NCBI GenBank assembly: GCA_025174535.1
Contig: JALBUN010000048.1
Span: forward strand, 1,860,001-1,924,000
DNA: 64,000 nucleotides
DNA from: Cantharellus purpuraceus
Lineage: Eukaryota; Basidiomycota; Agaricomycetes; Cantharellales; Hydnaceae
Direction of reading: 5' to 3'
Position numbers and translations under genes: made by a program. Shown piece after piece: positions 31,898 to 43,492 of this stretch (positions within the stretch are counted from its first letter, which is position 1; each line of letters opens with the position of its first letter). Under the pieces are notes generated by a model, which ran no database searches, was not told the origin of the DNA, and saw only the letters and a program-made list of their open reading frames with translations.

Positions 31898-33534
31898 GCA
31901 TGCTTATCGAAAGGGCTGTATGGGATGACGATGTTGTATGTGCGTGTTGCCAGCCACGTGAGTGGGGGTGGGTGGCTTCTTCTGTCTTTGGTGTGCTTCT
32001 TTGTTCCTGCTCCCGGGCGTGTCAGGGCGGCCAGCGGGGCCGAATGCGAGCGAGCCAGCTCACGTGTCGAGCGCCCGACGCGCAGGGACACGACGCACCG
32101 TGCTTGATACCAGAGGCTGCTTTGATGATGCGCCACGAGAGATCTCATTCACAGGCAATCCAAGACCGGACACATCAATGTGTGTGTGTGTGTGCACGTC
32201 TTCTCTCTATTATGCCGTGTTATTTTCGGGTGCTCTTTGCATCATCATCAGGAATCGCGGCTGTAAATATATAGGCTGCCCGTTTCGTTTTGAATATATA
32301 CATATGTATAGATTGGGCAGGAGAGACCGCGTGTCGGGTGCAGTGAAATAGAGTTGTCCCCCGCCAAGAGCCTGACGGGAAATCCTCGCAGGCTTCCCTC
32401 TCCCCACCAGCGATGTGCATGCCCTGCCAGCCGGGAACGTCTGCCCGGCCCGACCGTTGTATGGCACACCCCCCACCCCCATCTCAGATACACTCTATAA
32501 GCCCTTGTGTCAACGTCGGGGCCAGAATAATCACCCGTGAGCCGTTTCTTTTCCCCCCCGTGCGAAATGGAAACAAGAGGGATAACATATGTGGAAACTG
32601 GCGCTGCCGGCTCGGTCACCAGCATCCCTGAGGGTGCCCTTGGGGGTCCTTTTCAACTACTGCGCTCTGATAGGCTGGCAACGCAGCTGAGGCGACCCAC
32701 CTTAAACTCCCGAAGAAGGGAAGAGCGTCGTCACGAGCATGTGCCATTTCGTTGCGCTTCCGCAGAGTGACCATCCCCGCAGTCATGCATATGTGTGGAC
32801 GTCCGCTGGGGAAACGAAACCGGCGGCTTCGTTTCGTTCGCTGTCGCTAGGAGCCTTGCAGGTGGGGAGGGTGTGGGTGTCGTTGAGGCCAAGGCACCAT
32901 CAGAAGCCATTATTCAGAGCCGAGATATCCCTGTTTGGTTCGCAAGGGGGACGCGAACAGCACACGCATTCGTACACAGACAGCAGGAGTATCCTGGATT
33001 CACTCCGCCCAGCTTTTCTATCAGGGGATGAAGGGGGATGGCGCACAAAACGAGGTGTGCACGCGGTGCACACTCTCTTGCATGCCTGGGGCCCCTCCTG
33101 CTCCGGTCTATGCCAACTGCCCCGTGTCATCGAGCTGTCAAACAACACCGTGGCGGCTCATGTCCGCGGTCAGGGTTGCTGCCCATTGCACATCAGAGTG
33201 AGCAGTCTCGCCAGCACGGGGGGCCTCGAGGGCAGAGTACGCGCGTACTTATTATTATGATCTACATGGAAATAGGTGTCGTGTCCGCTCAGACGGTCGT
33301 GGTGGTGGCGATCGGTGGGTGATGCTATATCCCCCCTGGCCGTTCCATTTGCGGCCACCAGCGGGCACCGCGGCGTAGCGCATGTCTTCGACGCTACAAA
33401 AACCGGCGATTTGCCTGTGGCCCTACGCTATTAACGGGCACCGTACCGTACCGCATATCCTCTGATGCGCTTGCATAACGGATGATTTGCCTGTGTGGGC
33501 CTTGCGCGCGCGCAGCGTCGCTGTGCGTGTGTGT

Positions 33535-33618
33535 GCTCCGGTGAATCGTGGAGCGTCTTGCCTTTGAGGGGCCTCATTTGGCCCTCCGGCGAATCGTGGA
33601 GTGTCTTGCCTTGACTAC
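33535..33618. repeat. Short direct duplication
   Basis: The word ccggtgaatcgtggagcg followed by tcttgcctt recurs about 48 bp later as ccggcgaatcgtggagtg followed by tcttgcctt. A second pair, gatttgcctgtg, occurs at about 33408 and 33482. These are local duplications in non-coding DNA. Confidence 0.7.
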
Positions 33619-34029
33619 CACGACCCGGATTTAGACTCTCGTGTGTTGCCAATGCTGGAAATAAGTCAAATATCCAAGGCTGATGAGGAGCTGAGGCAGT
33701 CATAAGGGACGCGCTTCTGCCATATATACCGCCATGTCCAGCCAGCACGATATTCGCGCTGGGCTGAACACGGATGAGGAAACAGCAGCCGAGCTGCCAA
33801 ACCCTTGATGAGAGAGACAGCACGGACACATAAGCTGTCCACTAGAATGCAACGATAAGAAAGAAGCACTGGAGTGTGGCCCGCGGGATCAACGCATCGC
33901 TCAATGTGGGCTGCGAGACAGGGTTTCTATAGACTACGACAGCGCTAAGACAAACGTCCTTCTGCGCCACCAGTCGCGGCTGACAAAGCGGATACTGATG
34001 ACGTACACACCCGTGTCCGACTGCTTGCC

Positions 34030-36194
34030 ATGCCGTCGCTAGCTGATATCCCAGTCGAGGTCTTCCTCGACAACCTCCTCCCATTAGTCCCCCTCAAGGA
34101 CATTCTCTCCCTCACAGCCACATGCAGGGACTATGCCGCGCTGTGCTCCGACGACACCTTCTGGAAACGCAAGCTGCAGGAAGATTACAATTTCTCTGAT
34201 GCGTCCAGCGCACGCACGAAAGGCTACAGGTTTCTCTACAAGGGCGTGCACAATGCAAAGGTGTACGTGTGGGGGTGAGTGACACTTTCCCCCCGGGGGG
34301 GCGGCGACGTATGAGGTTGGTTTCGTTGAGCATGGTGTAGATCTGCCAGCGACGGACGACTAGGTACCGGTGTAGAAAGGCCCTCGCGACTGGGTGGAAT
34401 ATTGAATGGGAGCATGCCTTATCCGAAGCATCTGAAAGTGCCCGGGCCGCGCATCGTCGAGCTGGCAGCCGGTGGCTGGTCAGTTTGACCCCCCCCCACT
34501 GCAGTCAGCCCTGCTCATTTGAAACCCCTAGGTCATTCCATGCCCTTGACTCGGAGGGGACCATTCACGTATGGGGTGATTCTCGATAAACCATCACATG
34601 GTGGCTTTTACGCTCATCCTCGTATCTCCAGGCCAGTTAGATGCGATGCAGATAGGGGGCTTGCATGGCGATCCGTTCTCCGAGCCTACCAAGCGTGCCG
34701 ACACGCCTACAATGCTGATCCTGCCGGAGCGTATGGCCAAGATCGGGTCCGTGTCTTTGCATCTCGTGACTTGTGTATCCGCTCATGCATCATGTGACGC
34801 AGGTGCGGCCGGGCGCACGCCACTGCGCTGTCATCCACCAACCGAGTTTGGGTATTTACCTCATGGGGCCGTCCCTACGTCCTCACCACCCCCCTTCTTT
34901 CAACATCGCACGCATTCAGCACGCCCCTCCAGGTGGAGTCTGGATGGATGTTCTCGGCGGTGTTGACCCACGGCGGGGAAGTCTACGTCTTTTGGCCGTT
35001 CCATGGGCAGTTTGCGGCGCTCAGAGATGCCCACTATGCGCAAAGCGACGGGGACCCCGCGCTGCGCGTGCAAGACGAGGATGACGTCGTGCATTGCCAG
35101 ACATGGGAAGCTGCCGCGGACCCGTGGCCCATTCGCGGCCTCGCGACTGAGTTGCCCAAGCTGAGGGAGGACGAGGAGGTGGGAGAGCGGATTGTGAAGA
35201 TTGCGGCGGGTGATGAATTTTTGATCGGCCTGACGGAGGGGGGCCATGTTCTGAAAGTGAATGTGCAACCTACTTTCGATGCTCCGTCGCGCCGTCCCAG
35301 GTGGGAGTATGTGAGTGTCTTACATCCTATATCGAATCCTTTGACTCAGGGATGTCACAGCTGGCACAGTTCAGCGAGGTTGAACATGTTCGGGGTCATC
35401 CCGTGTTTGACAAGAACGCGTCTGAAGGAGAACATGCGCCCGATCCCCCGGAAACGTTGAGAATTACACATGCAAGTCCATTTTGTCGTTTTATTTACAT
35501 TTCGCCTCACACCCGTATAGATATCTGCCCATTGGCTCAAATTCTTTGCATATTCTACCGGTTCCTCTTCCATTATCCTCGGAGGTTCACACGAGACGCA
35601 AACAGACACCGTTCCAGATATTCACCCCTCCCTGCAGAACCGAGGTGTCATTTCGATCATATTAGGAGACTATCACTTTGGTGCCTTGACTTCGACCGGG
35701 AAGCTTTTCACTTGGGGGTCCTATTCCTCTGGCGCACTCGGCCTCGGTGATCCTACACAGCTGCCCATCGGTAGCCCAGGTGGATACTTTCAAGATAGCC
35801 AGAGAGAAAGGGCAAAGCGGTATAGAATTATACCACCAGATGTGACTGAACCAACAGAAGTGAAGTTTGGGACTAGAAACGGAAGCAATGGACGTGAATC
35901 TTTTGTCTTTGCTGCCGCGGCTGCAGGTTGGCACACTGGCGCCTTGGTGATCAACCTGGAGGTATGCCATATTGCATCAATGTCAGACCGATTTCAGGTG
36001 GGTGTGTGTTAATGGTGTTAATGCAGGATAAGGACGAGGAACCTGTGGAGGAGGAAGAGAAGAGTGGCGGTCATGCGAGAATACATGACAGCCGTTCGTT
36101 GCCGGAGGTGCCGTGGTTCGGACACACGCCATTCCGGATTGGCTTGGCTGGTGCCCGGGGACACAGAGGAGGGCTTGGTGGAGGTGGTACCTGA
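34030..36194 (+). CDS. F-box protein with RCC1-type repeats (SAF1-like)
   Basis: Probable substrate receptor of an SCF ubiquitin ligase. The start MPSLADIPVEVFLDNLLP leads into an F-box (LKDILSLTATCRDYAALC, then DTFWKRKLQEDY, residues about 5-55). After splicing, RCC1-like blades follow: KVYVWG, RIVELAAGGW, SFHALDSEGTIHVWG, WMFSAVLTHGGEVYVFWPF, IVKIAAGDEFLIGLTEGGHV, DYHFGALTSTGKLFTWGSYS with GALGLGDP, and AAGWHTGALVINLE. The C-terminus is FRIGLAGARGHRGGLGGGG with a stop at 36192-36194. About eleven exons. This F-box plus RCC1 layout matches yeast Saf1, which directs adenine deaminase to degradation; the substrate here is unknown. Confidence 0.9.
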
Positions 36195-38269
36195 CACATC
36201 CCTGCGTGGCTCATCTTCATATCAGGTTCGTTTGGGAAGATGGCGACAAAGGGGGCGTGGCGGAGTGGTGCAAAGCAGAAGTCGTCGTCTAGCGGCACGT
36301 AAGAGGCGAGATGGAGGTGTGTATGATTGATGGTTGATCTTGAGATCTTTGTGAACATGCTGCTTTATGTACTTATCATCAACATCACCTTGACATCAAG
36401 GAACAACCCCTTGTAACGCGTAGCGCCTGACGTAACCGGCTTTCTCTCAAACAGGGAGCGGCAGGCTCATTTAGGCGAGATTCGACAGATGACATTGTCA
36501 GGCACGGTGGGACCATATCCAGTATTTTCCGACGGAGTTTCTGAGTGATCGAAATCCACGGCAACGCTGTAATTCGTGCCCAAATCGCGAAAGAGGCACA
36601 TGTGATAGGCTTCCAGCACTTTTTACGTGTGTGTGTGTACGCGCGGGTTACGGTGCTTTTGGGGGTCGAGTATGGATAATTAGCCGTCAGCCGTACGCCG
36701 GGAAGTAACATCAATCAAGGACCCAGAAAATCGAGACGCGATCATCAGTAGGTAACCGTCCAGATTCGAAAGGTATTGGGATCTTGAGTTTGGCTGCGTA
36801 GCGTTAGTCGTTTAATAGTCGTTTCCGAAGTTCCGCCCGAGTACCCCCATTGAATCGGACACTGGGACTGATGGCGGCATGTCTTAGCTGTGCAGTAGTG
36901 ACGCCCGCCGTATATATTATACATATATATATATATATACGTATATTATCAGACGTCGCTTGCGGCTACAAAATATTCGTTTTGACCTAATCGTGTCATT
37001 GACTACGGGTATGACAAGGAAGTCTGATGAGGTGTATACCCGTTGAATGGAAATAGTAGCAACATCGGTCAGAAGGTTCTTTGAGTATAGTAGTCGGAAA
37101 CCTTTTTATGGATATATTGCTTGGGGCGGGGAACGGAGGCGGAGTACATGTTAGATGTATCGAGGTATTCCAAGATGGCCGTGGATGGCCGTCCCAGAGG
37201 TGATATCCCTAGTCATCGGGAGTCATTGGCCGTTGAGAAAACCCGTAATGTCAGATGTATAATAATTGAGCGCAGCAAGTAACTTGAAACCCATCGGGTG
37301 CTGTTCGCCTCATCCCTTTTTTTTTTTTAATTTTGGAACCCCAAAGTACACCGTAACGGCCTGTGATTTGAAGTAACGGCGTATGCAACCCAACCAAACG
37401 TCTGCGGGTTTGCGTTGAACATGCTCTCCGTAGACTGTGTCGCGCTGCAGAGCAAGATTCAGGGCGATCAAGGACATCCGAGTGTTTTGCACTGTTGTTG
37501 AAAGAACTACATAGCTTTGAGGGTGGTAAGGTACGCGTAGTATCACATTTCGGAAAGAGTTGACGTAAACGCTCTTATGGTCATACTGTCCAAGGCGGGC
37601 AGCCACGGCGGCGAGTAGAATATAATTTATTGCCGTGACGTCTGGGCATACAAGCGGGTCCGGTTGACCGTCCTAGAGTGATGGAGTCGTCCGACAACCC
37701 TGATTCAATAGAAGGGTCTTTCTGGGATCTGCACAGTTGCCCTAACTGGCGCGCTGCCTAAAAGCCGAGGGCAAGAATTGAATATTGAAGATTGAATGTT
37801 TGTCACACGAAGGTCATACGAATTGACGCAGCGAACAGATCGAGCCATGGATCGAAGGATTCCTGGGGGTTTCAACGGTCCAGTCACCCACCCCCAAAGT
37901 ACACTATAACCGCTTGAACTGAGAAGCAAGGCCATAGGCAAACCCTTCCATCTATGGTCAATCTTCTTTGTATTGCATGCAGGCCTTTGGAGTCAATCGG
38001 ACTATAGTCTTGATGGATGGCGTTGATAGCGATGCTTCTCGTATAAAGTTTGAACATCGACAAACCGGTGACGCCCAAGAAAACTGAATTGCTGTCAAAG
38101 AGCTTTGGATCATGCTATGCAGGAGAACCATAAATTACGTAATCTATCGGCAGGATCCGGTGGCTTTATTGCTTTTCGGCAAGTATTCTCCAGACTGACT
38201 TTATACAGATACTTTTTGGGTCTAAATCCCAGGCCCTGGGTGTCACGTCGCTTTCCGCGTTTATTTCCA
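36195..38269. other. Intergenic region with microsatellites and a diverged duplication
   Basis: 2.1 kb. It holds a (gt)n run at about 36628, an (at)n run at about 36913-36940, an 11-nt T run at about 37316-37328 and two diverged related segments (see the repeat entry at 37330). No gene is supported. The Pus1 promoter and possible upstream start (38117) lie at its right end. Confidence 0.5.
37330..38092 (-). repeat. Two diverged copies of one segment (about 37330-37480 and 37890-38060)
   Basis: The words ccaaagtacaccgtaacggc (37343) and ccaaagtacactataaccgc (37895) begin two segments that remain loosely similar. On the reverse strand both end in similar peptides, FKSQAVTVYFG and FSVQAVIVYFG, and upstream share an Ile-Ala-x-Asn patch and a GLHAIQRR/GEHVQRK-like patch. 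This looks like an old tandem duplication of a gene fragment or transposon piece. No function is assigned. Confidence 0.45.
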
Positions 38270-40223
38270 ATGGAATCCATGGATCCAGATACACCCGAGT
38301 CGTTAAAAAAGAGATCGTTGGAAGGCGACTCACTGACTGTACCTGAAGCGAAACGTTCCAAGACCGCTGACGAGGAACAGGCAGCTGTTTTGGATGGTGG
38401 CGGGACTCGGAAAGAGACTGGCGGAGGAGGACGAGGGAAGAAAAGGCGCGCCAATGTTGGACCTAAGGATGGTCGACGTGATCGAAGAGGAACAAGGGGA
38501 ACGCGTAACATGGAGACGGAAGGAACCGTGGAAGGTGACGATAGTGCGAAGATGCCTCGTCTCCCGAAGAGGCAGTGTGCTCTTTTGATAGGATTTTGTG
38601 GCACAGGGTGCAATGGCATGCAAATGTGTGTGAAGGTGGAAAACACTTTCAACAAGCGACTCATGCCCGTCATATTAGACAGCCCAACGTGCGTACGATC
38701 GAGAGCGTTTTGTTTGGTGCCATGGTCAAGGCAGGCGCGGTATCTCAGGACAATGCAGATGATCCCGTCAAAGTGAGCCCCCGTGTGGCACTGTGGCTTA
38801 CTATTAATCGGGATTGCCCCAGGTTGGTCTTGCACGTGCTGCTCGCACTGATGCTGGCGTACACGCAGCTGGAAATCTCATATCCATCAAAATGATCACC
38901 TCTGTGCCAGGTATCTCCGATATGGTAGCTCGAATCAATGAGGAACTACCGCCAGAGATTAGGCTGTGGTCCTTTTTGCGAACCCAGAACTCGTTCAACG
39001 CTCATTCGTAGTATTTATCTCTTTCTTTCTCCAGTAAACAACTGAGGCGCTCTTGCAGGTCTTGCGACAGTCGCATGTATACATATTTCCTACCATCGTA
39101 CATCCTTCTTCCCCCGAAACCTAGCAGTGGTCTCACCAAGTCCCTAAGGACCTGCAGTGAGGAACTTGGCACGCCTATCGAGCACACAGTTCACCCATTT
39201 TGGAATGGTGTTGATCTGATGAGCACGTCAAGCGAGGATCTCCAGAGAAAGAAACAATGGCGAGTTGATGCTGACACGCTTCAGAGAGTTCGACATGCTG
39301 CCATTAAATACCTGGGAACTCATAATTTCCATAATTTTACTGTGGGGAGGGAATTTAGTGATCGCAGTAATCAGCGTCATATGAAAAAAATAGAGGTGAA
39401 CAGATATTAAATGAGTAAACCTTAAACTGTGCTCATATTCATGGAGGTGCAAGATCCCGCTGTATACGGTAACACCGAATGGATCTCTATATTGTTCCAT
39501 GGACAGAGTTTCATGTTGCATCAGGTGAGTACTTGTCTATAGGAATTCATCAAACATTAACCCACTGTTTTCTTACAGATTGTACGTTCATTTTAGAAAA
39601 TTATACGCAGTGCTCACAATGTCTTCACAGCGCAAAATGGTCTGCGCCCTAGTATTAGCTTGTCGAACGGGCACACCACCTAACATACTCGACGAAATGT
39701 TCGGCCCGCGGAAAGTCGTGGTTCCCAAAGCTCCCGCACTTGGGCTTTTATTAGAACAGCCACTGTTCGAGTCGTATAACCGCAGAGTCAAGGACATAAA
39801 CGCGAAACTGGAAAGCGAGGCAGACCCCAACTATCGACCGGTGATTGACTTTGAGCGCCATAGGACAGTGATCGATCAATTCAAGCAGGATCAGATTTAC
39901 AATCGTATGAGAACACAGGAGGAGAACGATTCGACGTAAGTCGGACTCACCCCTGATAACATGACATGGCGATGACATTCTGTCCTAGATTTGATGCGTG
40001 GATACGGTCCATAGACTCGTATGCTGGCAACGACTTGCTATACTTGAATCCCAAAGGGATTATTCCTTCTGTTGCTGTGCTCAAAAAAGGACAGCCGCGG
40101 CCTAATGCCTTCCGGGAAAAGAAGCGTTTCGATGCCAGCGGCCCCGTTGTTGCTAATGTGCAAGCCGATGAAGATGACGAGGAACATCTAGATCAGGCAA
40201 AGCTCAAGGATATGGAAGGGTAG
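38270..40223 (+). CDS. PUS1: tRNA pseudouridine synthase, Pus1 type
   Basis: Converts uridines in tRNA (and some snRNA/mRNA) to pseudouridine. The start at 38270 reads [20 protein letters not shown], then a basic tail and [19 protein letters not shown]. After an intron it continues [20 protein letters not shown] and then the catalytic box [16 protein letters not shown], with the invariant Asp in RTDAGVHA. Further blocks are [55 protein letters not shown] and [17 protein letters not shown]. The stop is at 40221-40223, and there are about eight exons. An in-frame upstream ATG at 38117 would add about 51 residues rich in Arg and almost without acidic residues, resembling a mitochondrial presequence. 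Confidence 0.93.
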
Positions 40224-40724
40224 TGGCTATCGTGTGGAGCCGATGCATTCAAACGCAGTCGCCACGTTTCGTAGCCATCAGACGAGTTTTCGAACGACTT
40301 ATAAACCTGAAGGGTTATATGTACTGACTACATGTCGTGTTTGTTCTGTCAGTTGGAAATATCGCTTCTATCATGAGAACCGCGCTATGTTATGGCAAGT
40401 TTGAATCCCATTGCAACTCCTAATAGGGTGATTTGGTTCGGACGAATATGACAGATCGAGGTTTACCCGGCAGGACTACCCCAATTCCTCATAAGCTGAA
40501 AGCTTGCACACCAAATCTCCTAATTACAGCCACTGTTCAACAATTTTCCAAAGTCATCATCACAGCGCGTTCCTGCATGTACAAGCAACACAGGGGATAC
40601 TTGGCAAACCCCTGTCAGAGCTGGCAAACCACTGTCCGTGTTCATTATACCGGGGTGCCTACTACTTAGCATTCCGGTATAAATCAATCGGAATGGATTT
40701 ACTTTTCAAGGGTGTTACTCTATC
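40224..40724. other. Spacer between Pus1 and the RBR ligase gene
   Basis: 500 bp with no recognisable feature beyond the expected 3' end and promoter. Short open frames here are not protein-like. Confidence 0.4.
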
Positions 40725-41962
40725 ATGTCTATCACGCCCGAACAGTTGCCGCAAGATACTTCGAACGGTGATGCCGACCTGGAGACGATTGCATCATCAC
40801 TCCTCGAGGACGTTGGCGAAGTCAATCGTCTTCGTAAGGATAAAAGAAGGGAAGATGCCCTACCGACAGATGAAGAGGTTGCGGTTGAGTCAATCGCCGA
40901 AGAGCTCAGCTCCACGCCCTCCATACATCATCATGAGCGAATGGCTCAAAGCCTGGCCACAGCCGTGGAGACAGATCAGGCTCTAATCGAGGAATTGGAA
41001 CAAACGAATTATCAGATCCTTCAGGACAGAGCGTTAGCTATCATGCTAGACCAAGAGGGAGAAGTTTATCTTCATCCTTCCATCCCAGCCCAAGGGACAT
41101 CAATCGCGGGAACTAGCAGGCAACCCCAGTCTGTGCAGTCCAGCAAGAGCACCGCATCCACTAGTCAAGCCCCAGACAATGACAATCGCTTACCCAACGT
41201 CTCGCGTCCAGCCTCTCCGTCCGAACAGCAGTATGTCCCTATTTGAGTATATCTACTGCAGCTAATGACATACGGACATCACCTGTCATTTCATAGCTGT
41301 GTGCTCAAATCGTAAGAAATTTTGTAACTCCTTGGCCTCTTCTTCAATTGACCTCTCGCGGGCCCAGGATTGTCCCATGCACTATATGTACGGATCTGAC
41401 TGAAGAGTCAGATATCTCGTTGCCATGCACGCATACGTATCATGTAGCCTGTGCGGTTCAGCTGTTTGAAGCAGCGATCAAGGATGAAAGTTTGCTGCCT
41501 CCTTGCTGCTGCAGTATCCCGATTCCCGTTGAGCTGGTCACCCCTCACCTTTCGGCCACCTCTGCCGCACTCTTCACAGAAAAATTACAAGAACATCAGA
41601 CACCTAACCGGCTATATTGCCCCGAGGCCTCCTGTTCGCAGTTTATTGGCTCTGCTCAAACGGAGCGGGCCGAAGTTCGATGTGCCAAGTGCTCTACACT
41701 TGTATGTCCTACTTGCAAGTCGTTTGCTCATCCGCGCAACGTGCTTTGCCCGTCTGACACGGACTCACAAAAAGTTCTTGATCTGGCGGAATCCAAGGGC
41801 TGGAAACGTTGCCCAGGATGCAGCACCATGGTCGAGCTTAAGCATGGATGCTACCATATGACATGTCTTTGTCGTACGGAGTTCTGCTATCTATGCGCCA
41901 CACCTTGGAAGAAATGCACTTGCAAGCATTGGGATGAGGCGAGGCTGATTGTCACTACATAG
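40725..41962 (+). CDS. RBR-type E3 ubiquitin ligase (RING1-IBR-RING2)
   Basis: Two exons. The first (ATG 40725, MSITPEQLPQDTSNGDADLE) is acidic and helical with a Ser-rich end. The second begins IVPCTICTDLTEESDISLPC. RING1 is CTIC...PCTHTYHVAC...LLPPCC (about 41375-41515). The IBR has YCPEASCSQFIG...VRCAKCSTLVCPTCKSFAH. RING2 has RCPGCSTMVELKHGCYHMTC followed by LCRTEFCYLC. The Cys of HMTC corresponds to the thioester-forming residue of RBR ligases and is present; the usual Asn before HM is Tyr here. The stop is at 41960-41962, about 370 residues. Substrate unknown. It lies just upstream of the tRNA-Pro gene. Confidence 0.9.
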
Positions 41963-42081
41963 CAGTTGGAAATATTACAGAATATGTATACATGCATTTG
42001 GGGTCAATCTAGCGGGTGAGACAAACTGGTCGGCTGAGCCATAGTATGATGATAACTGATTTCAATCCCCGGCCCTCCACC

Positions 42082-42179
42082 GGCCTGATGGTCTAGAGGT
42101 ATGATTCACCCTTAGGGCTATGTCTTAGACGCTATGTCACTATTGGGTGAGGTCCCGGGTTCGATTCCCGGTTAGGCCC
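42082..42179 (+). tRNA. tRNA-Pro (anticodon AGG), intron-containing
   Basis: A full cloverleaf can be drawn. The acceptor GGCCTGA pairs with TTAGGCC and the discriminator base is C. The D-arm region is TGGTCTAGAGGTATGA. The anticodon stem CACCC (42107-42111) pairs with GGGTG (42145-42149), and the T-arm is CCGGGTTCGATTCCCGG. The loop is TTAGGG plus T with anticodon AGG at 42114-42116. A 26-nt intron (42118-42143) interrupts the loop one base 3' of the anticodon, the standard place. A-box and B-box sequences (tggtctagagg; ggttcgattcc) are intact, and a T run follows from 42180. Confidence 0.93.
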
Positions 42180-43492
42180 TTTTAGCTCATTTCTGGAGTT
42201 CCCAAGACAGTCTATATCCCATGTTTTCTCTATACACTTGGGTCAACTTATGTTTTGATCTGTTCTAGCGTCCAATCTTGGAACTGCATTACATAGGTTA
42301 TTTCGCAATCTCTCTCTCTTTTTTTTTTTTCCTTTTGATTATGGGTTAAAGGTTGTTCCAGCCCTAGTCGTGCATATTTTCTACCACATTAGGCACATAG
42401 CTTTCCTAACCAACAGAAGAAATATGCCGGCAGCTAGCGATCATCTGTTGGAAATCTATCTGTCTTTCAAGTTTTCAGAGATCAATAATTCTAGAACTCA
42501 GCCATCAATAATCTAAGCGGCAACATGTTCTTTAACAATGAAACCCCTGATCAAGGTAACACACCATTCTGTGGACAACCACAGAATGACCCAACAAGGC
42601 AATAAACAATGAACTCCATTTTGTAGCGCACCCATCACTTCGACACTGCTCATCTGATCGTCCATCCTCCAAGGCCACGACGAATCGCAAAGGTCTATTA
42701 CTCGCGACGAATGTCTCCCTTGACGTTATGATCGGCCGAAGGCAAGTACCGTACATTAGTAGAGGATAGCACGAGCGGCACAACAGAAGGCTCAAGTATG
42801 GCTATTACGAAATTGTGTGTTGTTAATGACGAGGAGTTCGGCTTCCATCTAGGTTTACAGGAGCAAGTTTCCCGATACTGGCGGTGACCATCATAGGCAA
42901 AAGGGACAAACGTTATGCTTCAGCCGATCTTTCTGTATGATATCTAAGGAAAAATATTCGCCACCGTGCCACGAGCACATTCAACCCATAGTTCTGGTAA
43001 GAGGATTTCAGACGACGAACAGGCCAGTTGAAAACGCCACAAGTTGAATGATAATGTAAAGTGTGATATGACCTGAAATCAACAAACCGCCAAACAGGAT
43101 GTTGCGGATAAGCAAGACTTGTCTCCGGTCTTATGTTATCGTATCAACAATATTATGTAACTACAAGGTCCATTCGCGCAGTGACAAACGCTTGGGCGGT
43201 GGCTACGCTGGTTCCCGAAACCAATCGGTTTTCAGTTTTCGTCATCTGGAAGTAAGCGAAAATACAGAGATCAAGGTTGGAGCTTAAGAGAGGCGCACGA
43301 TAAGATAACTTACGTAAATAGGTCACAGGCTTCGAATCACCCTGTGGCCACCTCTGGCTACGTCTTCTCACCCTGGCCTGGTTTTCCCGCGGGAAACGAC
43401 TCGGACAGCACTACGCATTACTTCCAGTTGGTCCCGGTCCACAACCCGCCTCTCCAGCCTCTGTCATATCTCTGCCAGACTCTGAGCACGAT
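42180..43492. other. Intergenic region
   Basis: 1.3 kb between tRNA-Pro and the transporter gene. It has a (ct)n/T run at about 42311-42333 and no convincing reading frame. The transporter's start was chosen at 43493, but an upstream exon in 43340-43490 cannot be excluded. Confidence 0.45.

Larger units (their letters stand above)
31305..34029. other. Long intergenic region with TG microsatellites and short duplications
   Basis: 2.7 kb between the CON7-like gene and the F-box/RCC1 gene. It contains the T-rich 3' end of the former (about 31500-31560), a (tg)n run at about 31867-31897, another at about 32178-32195 and two sets of short direct repeats at 33370-33620. Open frames are present on both strands but none has recognisable protein character. 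Composition is GC-rich up to about 33.3 kb. Confidence 0.5.
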
